Shown: one piece after another, positions 26,857 to 34,869 of the stretch | How the letters are laid out: every line of letters starts with the position of its first letter | Numbering within the stretch: position 1 is the stretch's first letter | NCBI GenBank assembly: GCA_944380395.1 | Contig: CALWHM010000001.1 | Location: 102,090 to 166,089, forward strand | Reading direction: 5' to 3' | Origin: an uncultured Clostridia bacterium | GTDB taxonomy: Bacteria > Bacillota > Clostridia > Christensenellales > UBA3700 | DNA: 64,000 nucleotides | Program-made: the position numbers and the translations under genes | Notes under the pieces: model-generated | The model's input: only the letters and a program-made list of their open reading frames with translations | Databases searched by the model: none | Told to the model about the DNA's origin: nothing

Positions 26857-28009
26857 ACTTCACCCGCACTTCTCCGCGATAATTCTCCGCCGCATAAAGC
26901 GCACTTTTACTTGTTATATCATTCATAGTATATAATGCGGACGAAAAAAGCAAGCGATTGCCGGCAAAAACGTTGAGATTGCCTATTTCACTTCCCGTTT
27001 TCAGCGGCAGGGAGTGCCCTTCGGCGGGGACTATCTCATAATTGAGTTCGCTTACGCACTCCTTTTCCACGGCAAAATCCAAGCCTCCTCGCACGCCTAT
27101 GCCCGTGCCGTCCGGCAAGCTGTAAAGCGCCTCGCCATCCCCGGCTCCGCGCACGGCGCAATATTTTGCAAATGCCGCGTCCATATAGTCCATGCTGTCC
27201 TGCCACATTCCGTAATGATTGAGCACTACGCACACGAGCGGCATTCCGTCACGAACGGCGCTTGATACAAGACATCTGCCAGACTTGGTGGTGTATCCCG
27301 TCTTTACTCCGCACGCGCCGGGATACATAGCGAGCATTTTGTTTTTATTGCACCACGTTCTTGCGCTCCTGTATTCCGTAGCGGGTACATCAAACTTTTT
27401 TGTCGCAACGATTTTGGCAAAACTTGCGTTGTCCATCGCCGCGCAGGTGAGGCAAGCCAAATCGTAAGCGGAAGTATAATGCATATCGTCATGCAAGCCG
27501 TGGGGGTTGCAAAAATGCGTGTTTTCAAGATGAAGCGAGGCTGCGTAATCGTTCATCATCTTTACGAAATTATCCATATTTTTACCGACATAAAGCGCAA
27601 GCGCGGCAGCCGCGTCATTCCCCGATTGCAGCATAAGCGCGTGCAATAGTTCCTCCACGGTAAACCTTTCGCCCTCCCTCAAATATACGGAAGAGCCTTC
27701 TATTCCCACGGCTTCTTTCGGAATGGTAACCACATCGTCAAGCTTGGAATTTTCAAGAGTTACGATAGCGGTAACTATCTTTGTAGTGCTCGCCATAGGA
27801 AGGCGCACGTCTTGCCCGCTTCCTGCCAAAACCTGCCGCCCCGGCTGATACATCACAATGTATGACGAGCTTGTTTGCGCTGCGCATTTTTGATAACTTA
27901 ATGTTATAAATGAAGATATTATTATGAAAATTGCAATAATAGAGAATAGCTTTAGCAATTTTACGGCTTTTTTATCACGGAAAATGCCGCCTTTGCCAAA
28001 TTCAGCCAT
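26792..28009 (-). CDS. dacF: D-alanyl-D-alanine carboxypeptidase (DacF/PBP5 type)
   Basis: Low-molecular-weight penicillin-binding protein trimming pentapeptide stems. Active-site motifs in order: STTK (SxxK), SGN (SxN) and KTG (in GVKTGYTTKSG). A hydrophobic N-terminal helix at about 18-38 is a signal or anchor. The C-terminal PBP5-like domain has the EVRVKYG region. Length 405. DacF-type enzymes act in spore cortex synthesis in Bacillus; the gerW/ytfI neighbourhood supports a sporulation link, but a vegetative role is possible. Confidence 0.9.
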   Translation of the reverse strand: MAEFGKGGIFRDKKAVKLLKLFSIIAIFIIISSFITLSYQKCAAQTSSSYIVMYQPGRQVLAGSGQDVRLPMASTTKIVTAIVTLENSKLDDVVTIPKEAVGIEGSSVYLREGERFTVEELLHALMLQSGNDAAAALALYVGKNMDNFVKMMNDYAASLHLENTHFCNPHGLHDDMHYTSAYDLACLTCAAMDNASFAKIVATKKFDVPATEYRSARTWCNKNKMLAMYPGACGVKTGYTTKSGRCLVSSAVRDGMPLVCVVLNHYGMWQDSMDYMDAAFAKYCAVRGAGDGEALYSLPDGTGIGVRGGLDFAVEKECVSELNYEIVPAEGHSLPLKTGSEIGNLNVFAGNRLLFSSALYTMNDITSKSALYAAENYRGEVRVKYGSKAEQIYCKQRDGVQEGSR

Positions 28010-28320
28010 TTATTCTTATCCTCCTTGTCATCATTGGTTACCACCTTATACTCTCCGTCTTCGGCTATCAAAAAGCCGCACGGTGTAAGCGTTACGCCTC
28101 CGCCGCCGGCTGTTGCGAAAGGAAGCCTTAGCATACCTTCTCTGCCTAAGTTTCCGTACTCTCCCCCGCCGTATACAAAGCCTAGGGAAACTTTGCAATA
28201 TGGTATCGCCACGGTCTTTTCGTCCAGCCTTACGGGGTCACCCATTATATTGCCGCCGCCGGAAAGTTTTTTGAGATTTTCAAATGTCAATCCCATTATA
28301 TCCATAATTGTCTGTTCCAT
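27961..28320 (-). CDS. gerW: GerW/YtfJ-family spore protein
   Basis: 119 residues matching the YtfJ family: GLTFENLKKL, GDPV, IPYCKVSLGFVYGGG and GGGGVTLTPCGFLI. YtfJ (GerW) is needed for spore germination responses in Bacillus; the biochemical role is unknown. It overlaps dacF by 49 bp and follows ytfI, the same order as in many Firmicutes. Confidence 0.92.
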   Translation of the reverse strand: MEQTIMDIMGLTFENLKKLSGGGNIMGDPVRLDEKTVAIPYCKVSLGFVYGGGEYGNLGREGMLRLPFATAGGGGVTLTPCGFLIAEDGEYKVVTNDDKEDKNKWLNLAKAAFSVIKKP

Positions 28321-28341
28321 TATTTTCCCTATCCTTTACTC

Positions 28342-28857
28342 CTATATAATGTTTTTCAAAGTAAACAGAGTGCGCCAGCCCGCGACCGCGCACGCATTCA
28401 TCTTTATATTATTTGAGCCGTACTCCGCGTTTACCGCGCACTTGCAATCTGTTGCCTTTATATGTTTTTGTAATATGTCTGCAAGTAAATCGCCGAACAG
28501 CGCGCTCATCGCCGCCGTTGTAGCGGCACTCTCCGTTCCCACGGTCATATTGACGGACATTCTGCGCAACGCTATTTTCCCCGATTTTGACTTGCGTCTT
28601 TTTTCCTTGCCCTTTCTTATCCTCTTCCTCTCTCCCGCCTTTTTGAGCTCGCCGTTGTTTACCATATAATAAGCCGTCCCGCCGCATTCAAACAGCTTGA
28701 TCCGCAGCGCTTGCACACCGAATATCGTCACGTTGAATGCACAGCAAGCGCGCGATGTGTCCGCGCTCAACCGCACCACTACCCCGGCGCTTATCGCCGC
28801 AATGACTATAACGGCAAACAACACCGCAGCACCGCACAGCCACCACAAAAATATCAT
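28342..28857 (-). CDS. ytfI: DUF2953 (YtfI-like) membrane protein
   Basis: One N-terminal membrane helix (about 3-27), a beta-rich segment, a strongly basic stretch (about 73-98) and a C-terminal DUF2953-like part with ALFGDLLADILQKHIK. Length 171 is short for the family. The identity rests partly on the next gene, gerW/ytfJ, which pairs with ytfI in Firmicutes. Function is unknown. The gene is cut off from scpB by the repeat region. Confidence 0.72.
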   Translation of the reverse strand: MIFLWWLCGAAVLFAVIVIAAISAGVVVRLSADTSRACCAFNVTIFGVQALRIKLFECGGTAYYMVNNGELKKAGERKRIRKGKEKRRKSKSGKIALRRMSVNMTVGTESAATTAAMSALFGDLLADILQKHIKATDCKCAVNAEYGSNNIKMNACAVAGWRTLFTLKNII

Positions 28858-28951
28858 ACCTTCATTTTGTGCACTCGCCGAATTTTTATTATGACAAGCA
28901 GTTGGAAGACCTTAATAAACAAAAGAAATTCTTTCTATAAGCGATAACTCT

Positions 28952-29117
28952 TACTAAAATATTAGTACAGGTGATGTTTTTACTAAAATATTACTACGGG
29001 AAGTGGCTCTTACTAAAATATTAGTATGAGAGATAGTTTTTACTAAAATATTAGTACGAGAGGTGATTTTTACTAAAATATTAGTATGGGATGTGGCTCT
29101 TACTAAAATATTAGTAC
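28952..29117. repeat. Dyad repeat array 1: six units, 29-30 bp period
   Basis: Units begin at 28952, 28981, 29011, 29041, 29071 and 29101. Each has the 16-bp element TACTAAAATATTAGTA (arms TACTAA / TTAGTA around AATA) plus a 13-14 bp purine-rich spacer ending in TTTT or CTCT. The second unit has one arm change (TTACTA). The array lies in a stretch of 979 bp (28858-29836) that contains no gene I can support. Too short and too regular in spacers for CRISPR. Confidence 0.95.
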
Positions 29118-29241
29118 GAGGTTAAGCGGTATTTACAGGTATATCGCTGCCCTTTTGTGAACAAAATACTATTTTGTCGTTACTCATTAAGTTTTTGCCC
29201 TACCGACAATCAAATACCTTCTGTAATTATAACCGTTAGTT

Positions 29242-29285
29242 AATTGAACGATTGAACAATTGAACAATTGAACAACTGTTCAATC
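29242..29285. repeat. 8-bp tandem repeat with inverted copy
   Basis: Four adjacent copies of (A/G)ATTGAAC at 29242, 29250, 29258 and 29266, followed after four bases by the inverted copy GTTCAATC at 29278-29285. A short hairpin can form between the last direct copy and the inverted one. It sits between the two dyad arrays. Confidence 0.85.
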
Positions 29286-29417
29286 ACTAGTAGTTATATT
29301 TTATAGTGAAATTATTAGGAGCATATTAGGAAGCGAATGTTGCCGGCAAATATTACGAGGCAAAATATTACCATCAACACGCATAGGAATAAAAATATTA
29401 ATATAAGTGACGACTCT

Positions 29418-29614
29418 TACTAAAATATTAGTATGAGCGATGGATTTTACTAAAATATTAGTATGGGTGGCGGTTCTTACTAAAATATTAGTACAGGAGG
29501 TGCTTTTTACTAAAATATTCGTACAGACGATGGTTTTTACTAAAATATTAGTACGAGAGGTGATTTTTACTAAAATATTAGTACGGGAAGCGGCTCTTAC
29601 TAAAATATTAGTAC
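29418..29614. repeat. Dyad repeat array 2: seven units, exact 30-bp period
   Basis: Units begin at 29418, 29448, 29478, 29508, 29538, 29568 and 29598, exactly 30 bp apart, with the same core as array 1; the unit at 29508 has one change (TTCGTA). The spacer after 29538 is identical to that after 29041, and the spacer after 29568 differs by one base from that after 28981, so the arrays arose by copying. 29118-29417 between the arrays holds only the 8-bp repeat and AT-rich sequence. Confidence 0.95.
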
Positions 29615-29641
29615 GGCAGTATGGCGCTGCCAATAAACGGT

Positions 29642-29808
29642 GCCGATAAACGGTAAAGGCGTTATGATTGCGTTAGTTTGTAAAGCAATATGGCGCCGAT
29701 AATCGGTAAAGCGCTATGATTGCGTTAGACGGTAAAGCGTTGTAGTTGCGTTAGTTTGCAAAGCAATATAATGCCGATAATCGGCGGAGTGATGCGGCTG
29801 CGTTAATT
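29642..29808. repeat. Degenerate 50-80 bp repeats downstream of scpB
   Basis: Three imperfect copies starting with GCCGATAA(A/T)CGG at 29642, 29695 and 29773. They share the sub-blocks GCGTTATGATTGCGTTAG and AAGCAATAT. Several CGATAATCG half-palindromes occur. Composition is more GC-rich than the dyad arrays. No coding sense is apparent. Confidence 0.8.
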
Positions 29809-29836
29809 ATAAATCGGATATAATGTCGCTGCTGCT

Positions 29837-30760
29837 CTACTCCTCGCCGTCATCATCGTCATTGTCGTCTTCGTCGTCAAATTCTTCGTCAAAGTCGTTA
29901 CCGGTGTCTATTTCGTCATCTTCATCGTCAAAGTCGTTGCCGACGTCTGTTTCGTCGTCGTTGTCCTCTTTGTTAAAGTCTTCGTCAGAGTCGGCTATAT
30001 CTGCGGCGGCTTCCGCCTTTTCTTCTTCGTCCTCTCCGCTGACAAATTGCACATCCTCGCCCTTCAAAAACTCGGGCAGTTCTTCTTCCTCTTGCAAAGC
30101 CGCGTCCAAAGCCTTTTCCGTGGCGTTCAAAGCGTCCGTTTCGTCATCGTCCGCACTGAATACCTCGCCCGTGAAGTCTTCCGCCAAGTTGACTTCCTTA
30201 AACAATTCCTCCCTCTTGACGGCGAAGGTGCCCAATTCCATAAGTCGTTTCATAACGTCCTTGTATTCGGGCAGATCGTTCAGGCTGCGCAATTGGAATC
30301 TGCGCAAAAATTCGTTGGTGGTGACATAGAGCCAAGGGCGCCCCGGCGTGTTGCGGTGACCGCTGACCCTTATAAGCCCCGCCCTCGTCAAGGTGGTGAG
30401 CGCATAGTCCGCGCTGGTATTGCCCCTTATCTCCTCTATTTCGCCGCGGGTTATGGGCTGTTTATAGGCGATTATCGCCAGCACTTGCAATAACGTGTCC
30501 GAAAGAGCTTTTTGCCGTATGGGGCGAAGTACGTCAGAAACCACATCTCCGTATGCGGGATTGGACGTGAACTGCACATAGTCGTTGAACTCCACGAGCA
30601 ACACGCCCCTGTCGCCTTTATAACGCTGGGACAAGGCGCGAATGGCATCATTGAGCTGTTTGCGCGTTACGCCTTCCAACTTGTCCAAAATATCTTTTTT
30701 CTTTATCTCCGTTCCTGCCGAAAAAATTATGGCTTCCACGGTTTGGATAAGGTTTTCCAT
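29837..30760 (-). CDS. scpB: ScpB condensin subunit with long acidic tail
   Basis: Winged-helix subunit of SMC-ScpAB. The conserved core occupies residues 1 to about 190 (YKQPITRGEIEEIRG, GRPWLYVTTNEFLRRFQL). A tail of about 105 residues follows (about 202-307), made almost only of D and E with N, G, A; 13 or more acidic residues crowd the last 20. Part of the tail is duplicated (VGNDFDDEDDE, then TGNDFDEEFDDEDDN). The usual length is 180-220, here 307. The start shares one base with the scpA stop. Repeats begin just after the stop. Confidence 0.94.
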   Translation of the reverse strand: MENLIQTVEAIIFSAGTEIKKKDILDKLEGVTRKQLNDAIRALSQRYKGDRGVLLVEFNDYVQFTSNPAYGDVVSDVLRPIRQKALSDTLLQVLAIIAYKQPITRGEIEEIRGNTSADYALTTLTRAGLIRVSGHRNTPGRPWLYVTTNEFLRRFQLRSLNDLPEYKDVMKRLMELGTFAVKREELFKEVNLAEDFTGEVFSADDDETDALNATEKALDAALQEEEELPEFLKGEDVQFVSGEDEEEKAEAAADIADSDEDFNKEDNDDETDVGNDFDDEDDEIDTGNDFDEEFDDEDDNDDDDGEE

Positions 30761-31587
30761 CAGTTCCCCTCCTCTTCGTCTATCTTCACAAGTTCGCGCA
30801 TATCCGCCTTTGTGATGTCGAAGTTATCGTCAAGTGTTATGTATATTTCGCCGAACAGCTCTTTCTGCTCCGCTTTTGCCACCTGTTTTTTCATAAGTTC
30901 CAAAAGCGCGGAAAAGGTGGCTATCACCTCGCTTTTATTATACACCGAAGTGAAGAGCTGAGAAAACTCTATACTCTTTTTTTCTGAAAGCACGGTGGTT
31001 ATGTACACGATTTTTTCCGCAACCGTATATGTGTCGCGCGCAATTTTTTTGGTGGCGGTGCGCTTGTCCTCATCGCTGAAATTGAACAATATTTTGCCGT
31101 ATGCGTCTATCAGCTTTTCCAAGTTAAAGCTTTTTATGACTATTTTCGCGTCCTCTTCCGTGAATTGAGGCTCGCGCGTAAAGCGGTTTATCGTTTCAAG
31201 TCCGCGCAGCTGCTGCGACTGCTGTTTGAATATCTCATAGAGTTTCAGCTGGAATTTCAGTCTTTCGCCGGGATCTTCTATCCACTCGTCATCTCCGTCC
31301 ATAAAGGCGTCGTCTTCCACCTCGGGCGGCAGAACGGAACGCGACTTTATCTCCAAAAGCGTTGCCGCCATAGCCATAAAGTCCGCAGCCACGTCCATAT
31401 CCACGGTGTCGAGCTGTTTCATATATTCCATATATTGCCCTGTTATTTCGGATATGGGAAAGCTGTCTATCTGATACTTACCCTCTTCAACTATGAGCGT
31501 GTAAAGAAGCGCGATGGGACCTTCAAAGTCGCCCAAGGAAAATTTGAGCGAATCACTTGCATGATATTCAAAAGCCGCGTTTGCCAT
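30760..31587 (-). CDS. scpA: ScpA condensin kleisin subunit
   Basis: Kleisin that bridges the SMC heads for chromosome segregation. FEGPIALLYTLIVEEGKYQIDSFPISEITGQY and the DVAADFMAMAATLLEIKSR helix are diagnostic; a C-terminal winged helix follows. Length 275 is normal. It starts behind GGAGG inside the end of the M50 gene, overlapping by one base, and continues into scpB with a one-base overlap. Confidence 0.96.
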   Translation of the reverse strand: MANAAFEYHASDSLKFSLGDFEGPIALLYTLIVEEGKYQIDSFPISEITGQYMEYMKQLDTVDMDVAADFMAMAATLLEIKSRSVLPPEVEDDAFMDGDDEWIEDPGERLKFQLKLYEIFKQQSQQLRGLETINRFTREPQFTEEDAKIVIKSFNLEKLIDAYGKILFNFSDEDKRTATKKIARDTYTVAEKIVYITTVLSEKKSIEFSQLFTSVYNKSEVIATFSALLELMKKQVAKAEQKELFGEIYITLDDNFDITKADMRELVKIDEEEGN

Positions 31588-32357
31588 TAAGCCATGCCTC
31601 CCAAAATGCTTCTTTGAATTATATCGATAAGCTTTATAAACAAGCTTTGATATTGACCGAATATGTTCAGATTCACCCCGATATAGCGCGCGATATACCC
31701 GAATACCGTAAACAGCAGGATAATGCCGATAAGCAGGAAGTTGCCGTATCTGTAATTAAATCTGACATATGCGTTATCCGGCTTTGCGAGCGTTTCCACA
31801 ACCCTGAATCCGTCAAGCGGATATACGGGAATGAGATTGAACAAGAACAGCGTCATATTTATCGTCACGCCGTACGCGCACAAGCAATAAAAAAATTGAT
31901 ATGCGTACCCTGCCGCCGTAGCCGATTGCGTGCTGGCTACAAACGCACCGCCAGGCAATATAACTATATTGTTTACAACGCCGAATACCGCCGTGACTAT
32001 GCACAGCCCGATAAGCGCGACTACGGCGAGAATAAGGTTCATAGTCACGCCAGCAAGAGAAGTCATAAGCATACCCTTGCGGTAATTCGTGAAGTTGCGC
32101 GAGTCTATGGGCACGGGTTTAGCCCAGCCGAATCCGACTATAAGCATCATAATTGTACCCAATATGTCGAAATGTTTGAGCGGATTGAGCGTAAGTCTTC
32201 CCGCGTATTTGGCGGTAAAATCGCCGTTCAGATATGCGGCGTAACCGTGCGCCACCTCGTGAAGCATTATCGCAAACGCGCCGACGATGACTATCGCCAG
32301 CAGCATCAGCAGTCCGGAAACAAAGTTTCCGCTTGTGAATATCTGATATATCAGCAC
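31587..32357 (-). CDS. Site-2 protease family (M50) membrane metalloprotease
   Basis: Polytopic protein of 256 residues with the zinc motif HEVAH (HExxH) near residue 39 and NPLKHFD, then NLIPVYPLDGFRV, whose Asp is the third metal ligand. Such short M50 proteins (YwhC-like) are common beside scpAB in Firmicutes; the substrate is unknown. GTG start at 32357 with GGAG upstream, five bases after the lysA stop. Confidence 0.9.
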   Translation of the reverse strand: MLIYQIFTSGNFVSGLLMLLAIVIVGAFAIMLHEVAHGYAAYLNGDFTAKYAGRLTLNPLKHFDILGTIMMLIVGFGWAKPVPIDSRNFTNYRKGMLMTSLAGVTMNLILAVVALIGLCIVTAVFGVVNNIVILPGGAFVASTQSATAAGYAYQFFYCLCAYGVTINMTLFLFNLIPVYPLDGFRVVETLAKPDNAYVRFNYRYGNFLLIGIILLFTVFGYIARYIGVNLNIFGQYQSLFIKLIDIIQRSILGGMA

Positions 32358-32362
32358 TCTTT

Positions 32363-33679
32363 TTACTCCGTATCGGGAATGGCGTCCAAGCGCGTCAGAT
32401 CCTCATAAGTCTGAGGTCTGACGGCATAGCCGCTCTTTCCGCCGCGCACGAAAACGACGGGCGGGATCGTGTTGCGATTATAGTTGCTTGCCATAGAATA
32501 GCAATATGCGCCCGTGGTGAATACGGCGAGCAGATCGCCGCGCCTGACTTTGGGAAGCGCGATGTCCTTGATGATTATATCGCCGCTTTCACAGCACTTG
32601 CCCGCTATCGTGACCACTTCTTCCGGCTTTTCGTTCGCCCTGTTTGCAAGCACGGCTTCATACTTGGCTTCATACAGCGCGGGGCGGATATTGTCCGTCA
32701 TACCGCCGTCTATCGCCACATATTTGCGCACGCCGGGAATGTCCTTTATTGCGCCCACGGTATAGAGCGTTACGCCCGCTTCTCCGACTATCGCCCTGCC
32801 CGGTTCTATTATAAATTCGGGCTTTTTTATGCCTTTGCGTTCCACGCAGTCGGAAAGCGTTTGCGTGAGCAGTTTGACATAGTCGCAATACTCCCGCACG
32901 TTATACTTGGGATCTTCTTCCGTATAGTGCACGCCGAAGCCGCCTCCCAAATTGAGCACGTCCACGGATATTCCGTCTTCTTGCAGTTTTTTGATAAAGT
33001 CGGTCATAACGTCCACCGCCAAGGCGAACGCCGAACGATCAAATATCTGAGAGCCGATGTGGCAATGCACGCCCGCGAATTTCAGATTGCTCATACCTGC
33101 CGCCTGCCTGACAGCCGCCTCCGCCGCGCCCGACTTTATGGCGAAGCCGAATTTGGAGTCCACTTTTGCGGTTTGGATATATGAGTGAGTGTGCGCCTCC
33201 ACGCCCGGATTCACCCTGACGAGCACTTTTTGCACTTTGCCGTACTTTTTCGCATACTCGTTAATGCGTTCCGCGTCGTCCGCGGCGTCCACGACAATGG
33301 TGCCCACGCCCGCACGCATAGCCAAATCCAGCTCTGCGTCCGTCTTATTGTTGCCGTGGAAAAAGGCTTTGGACATATCAAAGCCCGCCGCCGAAGCGGT
33401 GTATATCTCTCCGCCGGAAACCACGTCTATACACGTGCCCTCCTGCTTCATCACGTTATAAATGGCTTTGCAGGAAAACGCCTTGGACGCATACGCCATA
33501 TTGCCCGCCCCGTAAGTTTGAGCTATCGTCTGCCTGAACGCACGGCATACGGAACGGATATAGTCTTCATCCATAATATAGAGGGGCGTGCCGTATTTTT
33601 CCGCAAGCGCGGCGCAGTCGCAGCCGCCTATTTCCAGCCTGCCCGATTCGTTTACTTTCATAGTAGATCTGTAATTCAT
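32363..33679 (-). CDS. lysA: Diaminopimelate decarboxylase
   Basis: PLP enzyme making L-lysine from meso-diaminopimelate. The PLP lysine is in AYASKAFSC, GGGFGVHY is the glycine-rich loop, and EPGRAIVGEAG and CCESGD complete the active site. I start at the ATG 33679 preceded by GGGTGA; a GTG three codons earlier and an ATG six codons later are alternatives. Length 438. It is first in the scp block, with its own promoter and no lysine riboswitch in the 100 bp upstream. Confidence 0.94.
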   Translation of the reverse strand: MNYRSTMKVNESGRLEIGGCDCAALAEKYGTPLYIMDEDYIRSVCRAFRQTIAQTYGAGNMAYASKAFSCKAIYNVMKQEGTCIDVVSGGEIYTASAAGFDMSKAFFHGNNKTDAELDLAMRAGVGTIVVDAADDAERINEYAKKYGKVQKVLVRVNPGVEAHTHSYIQTAKVDSKFGFAIKSGAAEAAVRQAAGMSNLKFAGVHCHIGSQIFDRSAFALAVDVMTDFIKKLQEDGISVDVLNLGGGFGVHYTEEDPKYNVREYCDYVKLLTQTLSDCVERKGIKKPEFIIEPGRAIVGEAGVTLYTVGAIKDIPGVRKYVAIDGGMTDNIRPALYEAKYEAVLANRANEKPEEVVTIAGKCCESGDIIIKDIALPKVRRGDLLAVFTTGAYCYSMASNYNRNTIPPVVFVRGGKSGYAVRPQTYEDLTRLDAIPDTE

Positions 33680-33708
33680 CTTCTTCACCCGTTAAATCAA
33701 GTTAACTT

Positions 33709-33738
33709 ATTGTACCACACACACGCGCGCCTTGTCAA
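33709..33738 (-). promoter_or_regulatory. Promoter of lysA and the scp block
   Basis: Minus strand: -35 TTGACA (33738-33733), 18-bp spacer, -10 TACAAT (33714-33709). Confidence 0.75.
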
Positions 33739-33801
33739 AATAATACCCGCGCGCATTTTATATATTTTTGTAAAATGCCCGCTTTCCTTCAAAAGCTTAT
33801 A

Positions 33802-33830
33802 TTGACATTATTTTTCATATATGCTACAAT
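33802..33830 (+). promoter_or_regulatory. Promoter of the WYL regulator gene
   Basis: -35 TTGACA (33802-33807), 17-bp spacer, -10 TACAAT (33825-33830). Confidence 0.85.
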
Positions 33831-33879
33831 ATCGACAATAGAAAAAACGCCGCATACGCGCGTTTGCAAGGAGAAAATT

Positions 33880-34803
33880 ATGCTTGACAAACTGCTTTCA
33901 ATGACGATAGACATTATAAGTCACGAAAAAATCACCGCCGCGCAATTGGCTTCAAAGCTGGAAATATCCGTGCGCACCGTTTACAGATATTTGGACGTGC
34001 TCAGTTCCGCGGGTATTCCGCTTTATTGCAGGCGCGGCAACGGCGGCGGCATTATGGTGGGAAGAGAATTCCGCCTGCCCGCCATGTTTTTGACGCGCGA
34101 CGAGCTGGACGTGACCCTTGCGGCGCTGTCCGCCCCCGAAGTCAAGAATATGAATTCCGCTGCGCAGGCGCGTGACAAGCTGGCTACGATGAAGGACAGG
34201 CGCCCGTCCGAAGCAAAACTATATTACAACGAAAATTATGTGGTGGATAACAGCGACGAAGGCAGCAATGTCTCCTTATCCGACAAGATAAATACCGTTA
34301 TAAGCGCTAAGCACAACCGCCAAACCATGCGCATATGTTACCACGATTACCACGGCGCGACCACCACGCGCGATATAGACCCCCAATACCTTGTATATCA
34401 CGACGGAAGCTGGTACGTGAACGCTTTTTGCCACCTGCGCGGCGAGATGCGCCTGTTCAAGATAGCGCGCATAACACATATGACTTTGACGGGCGGCGTG
34501 TTTATCCCGCAAACCAACAGCAAAACTTACAGTTTCAAAATGAAGCCCGCTCCCGGAAAAGTTAATTTGACGCTCAAAGTCACGCCCGAGGGCAGATACG
34601 AAGCGGAAGATTGGCTGGGCGTGGAAAACGTAAAGCTCTCGGACGACGGCGTAAACTTTATAGCCGACGGCATTGTGCCCGCGGACGAATCCACTTACTC
34701 CAAGATAATAGCGTTCGGCAAAAATGCCGCCGTGCTTGCCCCTCCCGCGGTAAAGCAGGCGGTGCTGAAAATGTGCAACGACTTTATTTCCGCCAACAAC
34801 TAA
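33880..34803 (+). CDS. HTH-WYL transcriptional regulator (YafY/PafC family)
   Basis: N-terminal DeoR-type winged helix (about 1-60: ITAAQLASKLEISVRTVYRYLDVLSSAGIP) followed by a WYL ligand-sensing domain (about 140-220) and the C-terminal WCX extension. ATG at 33880 after AAGGAG. Length 307. It is monocistronic, divergent from lysA and convergent with icd; its targets cannot be inferred. WYL domains typically bind nucleic acid or small ligands and regulate stress or defence genes, but none is nearby. Confidence 0.92.
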   Translation: MLDKLLSMTIDIISHEKITAAQLASKLEISVRTVYRYLDVLSSAGIPLYCRRGNGGGIMVGREFRLPAMFLTRDELDVTLAALSAPEVKNMNSAAQARDKLATMKDRRPSEAKLYYNENYVVDNSDEGSNVSLSDKINTVISAKHNRQTMRICYHDYHGATTTRDIDPQYLVYHDGSWYVNAFCHLRGEMRLFKIARITHMTLTGGVFIPQTNSKTYSFKMKPAPGKVNLTLKVTPEGRYEAEDWLGVENVKLSDDGVNFIADGIVPADESTYSKIIAFGKNAAVLAPPAVKQAVLKMCNDFISANN

Positions 34804-34823
34804 CGTTGTTAGGGCGGCTGTAA

Positions 34824-34853
34824 AAAAGGGGACGGCAGGCTGCCGTCCCTTTT
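34824..34853. terminator. Bidirectional terminator between WYL gene and icd
   Basis: Twelve-bp stem (AAGGGGACGGCA / TGCCGTCCCTTT, one G-U pair) with a GGC loop, flanked by A6 on the left and T4 on the right. Confidence 0.88.
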
Positions 34854-34869
34854 CGTTCAACTTTATTTA

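Noticed and set aside
28952..29614. CRISPR array
   Set aside because: The repeated unit is 16-17 bp with 12-14 bp semi-conserved spacers; spacers recur and no cas genes are nearby.
29301..29633. A 110-residue minus-strand frame made of ten-residue repeats (TNILV...)
   Set aside because: A 30-bp DNA period keeps several frames open in both strands. No ribosome site, no initiation context, and array 1 breaks the frame with a 29-bp unit. The DNA dyad explains the pattern better.
29440..29649. A 69-residue plus-strand frame in the same array (FTKILV repeats)
   Set aside because: Same reason: by-product of the 30-bp repeat; no start signals.
33689..33801. Lysine riboswitch upstream of lysA
   Set aside because: The leader is about 25 nt from the predicted start, far too short for an L-box.
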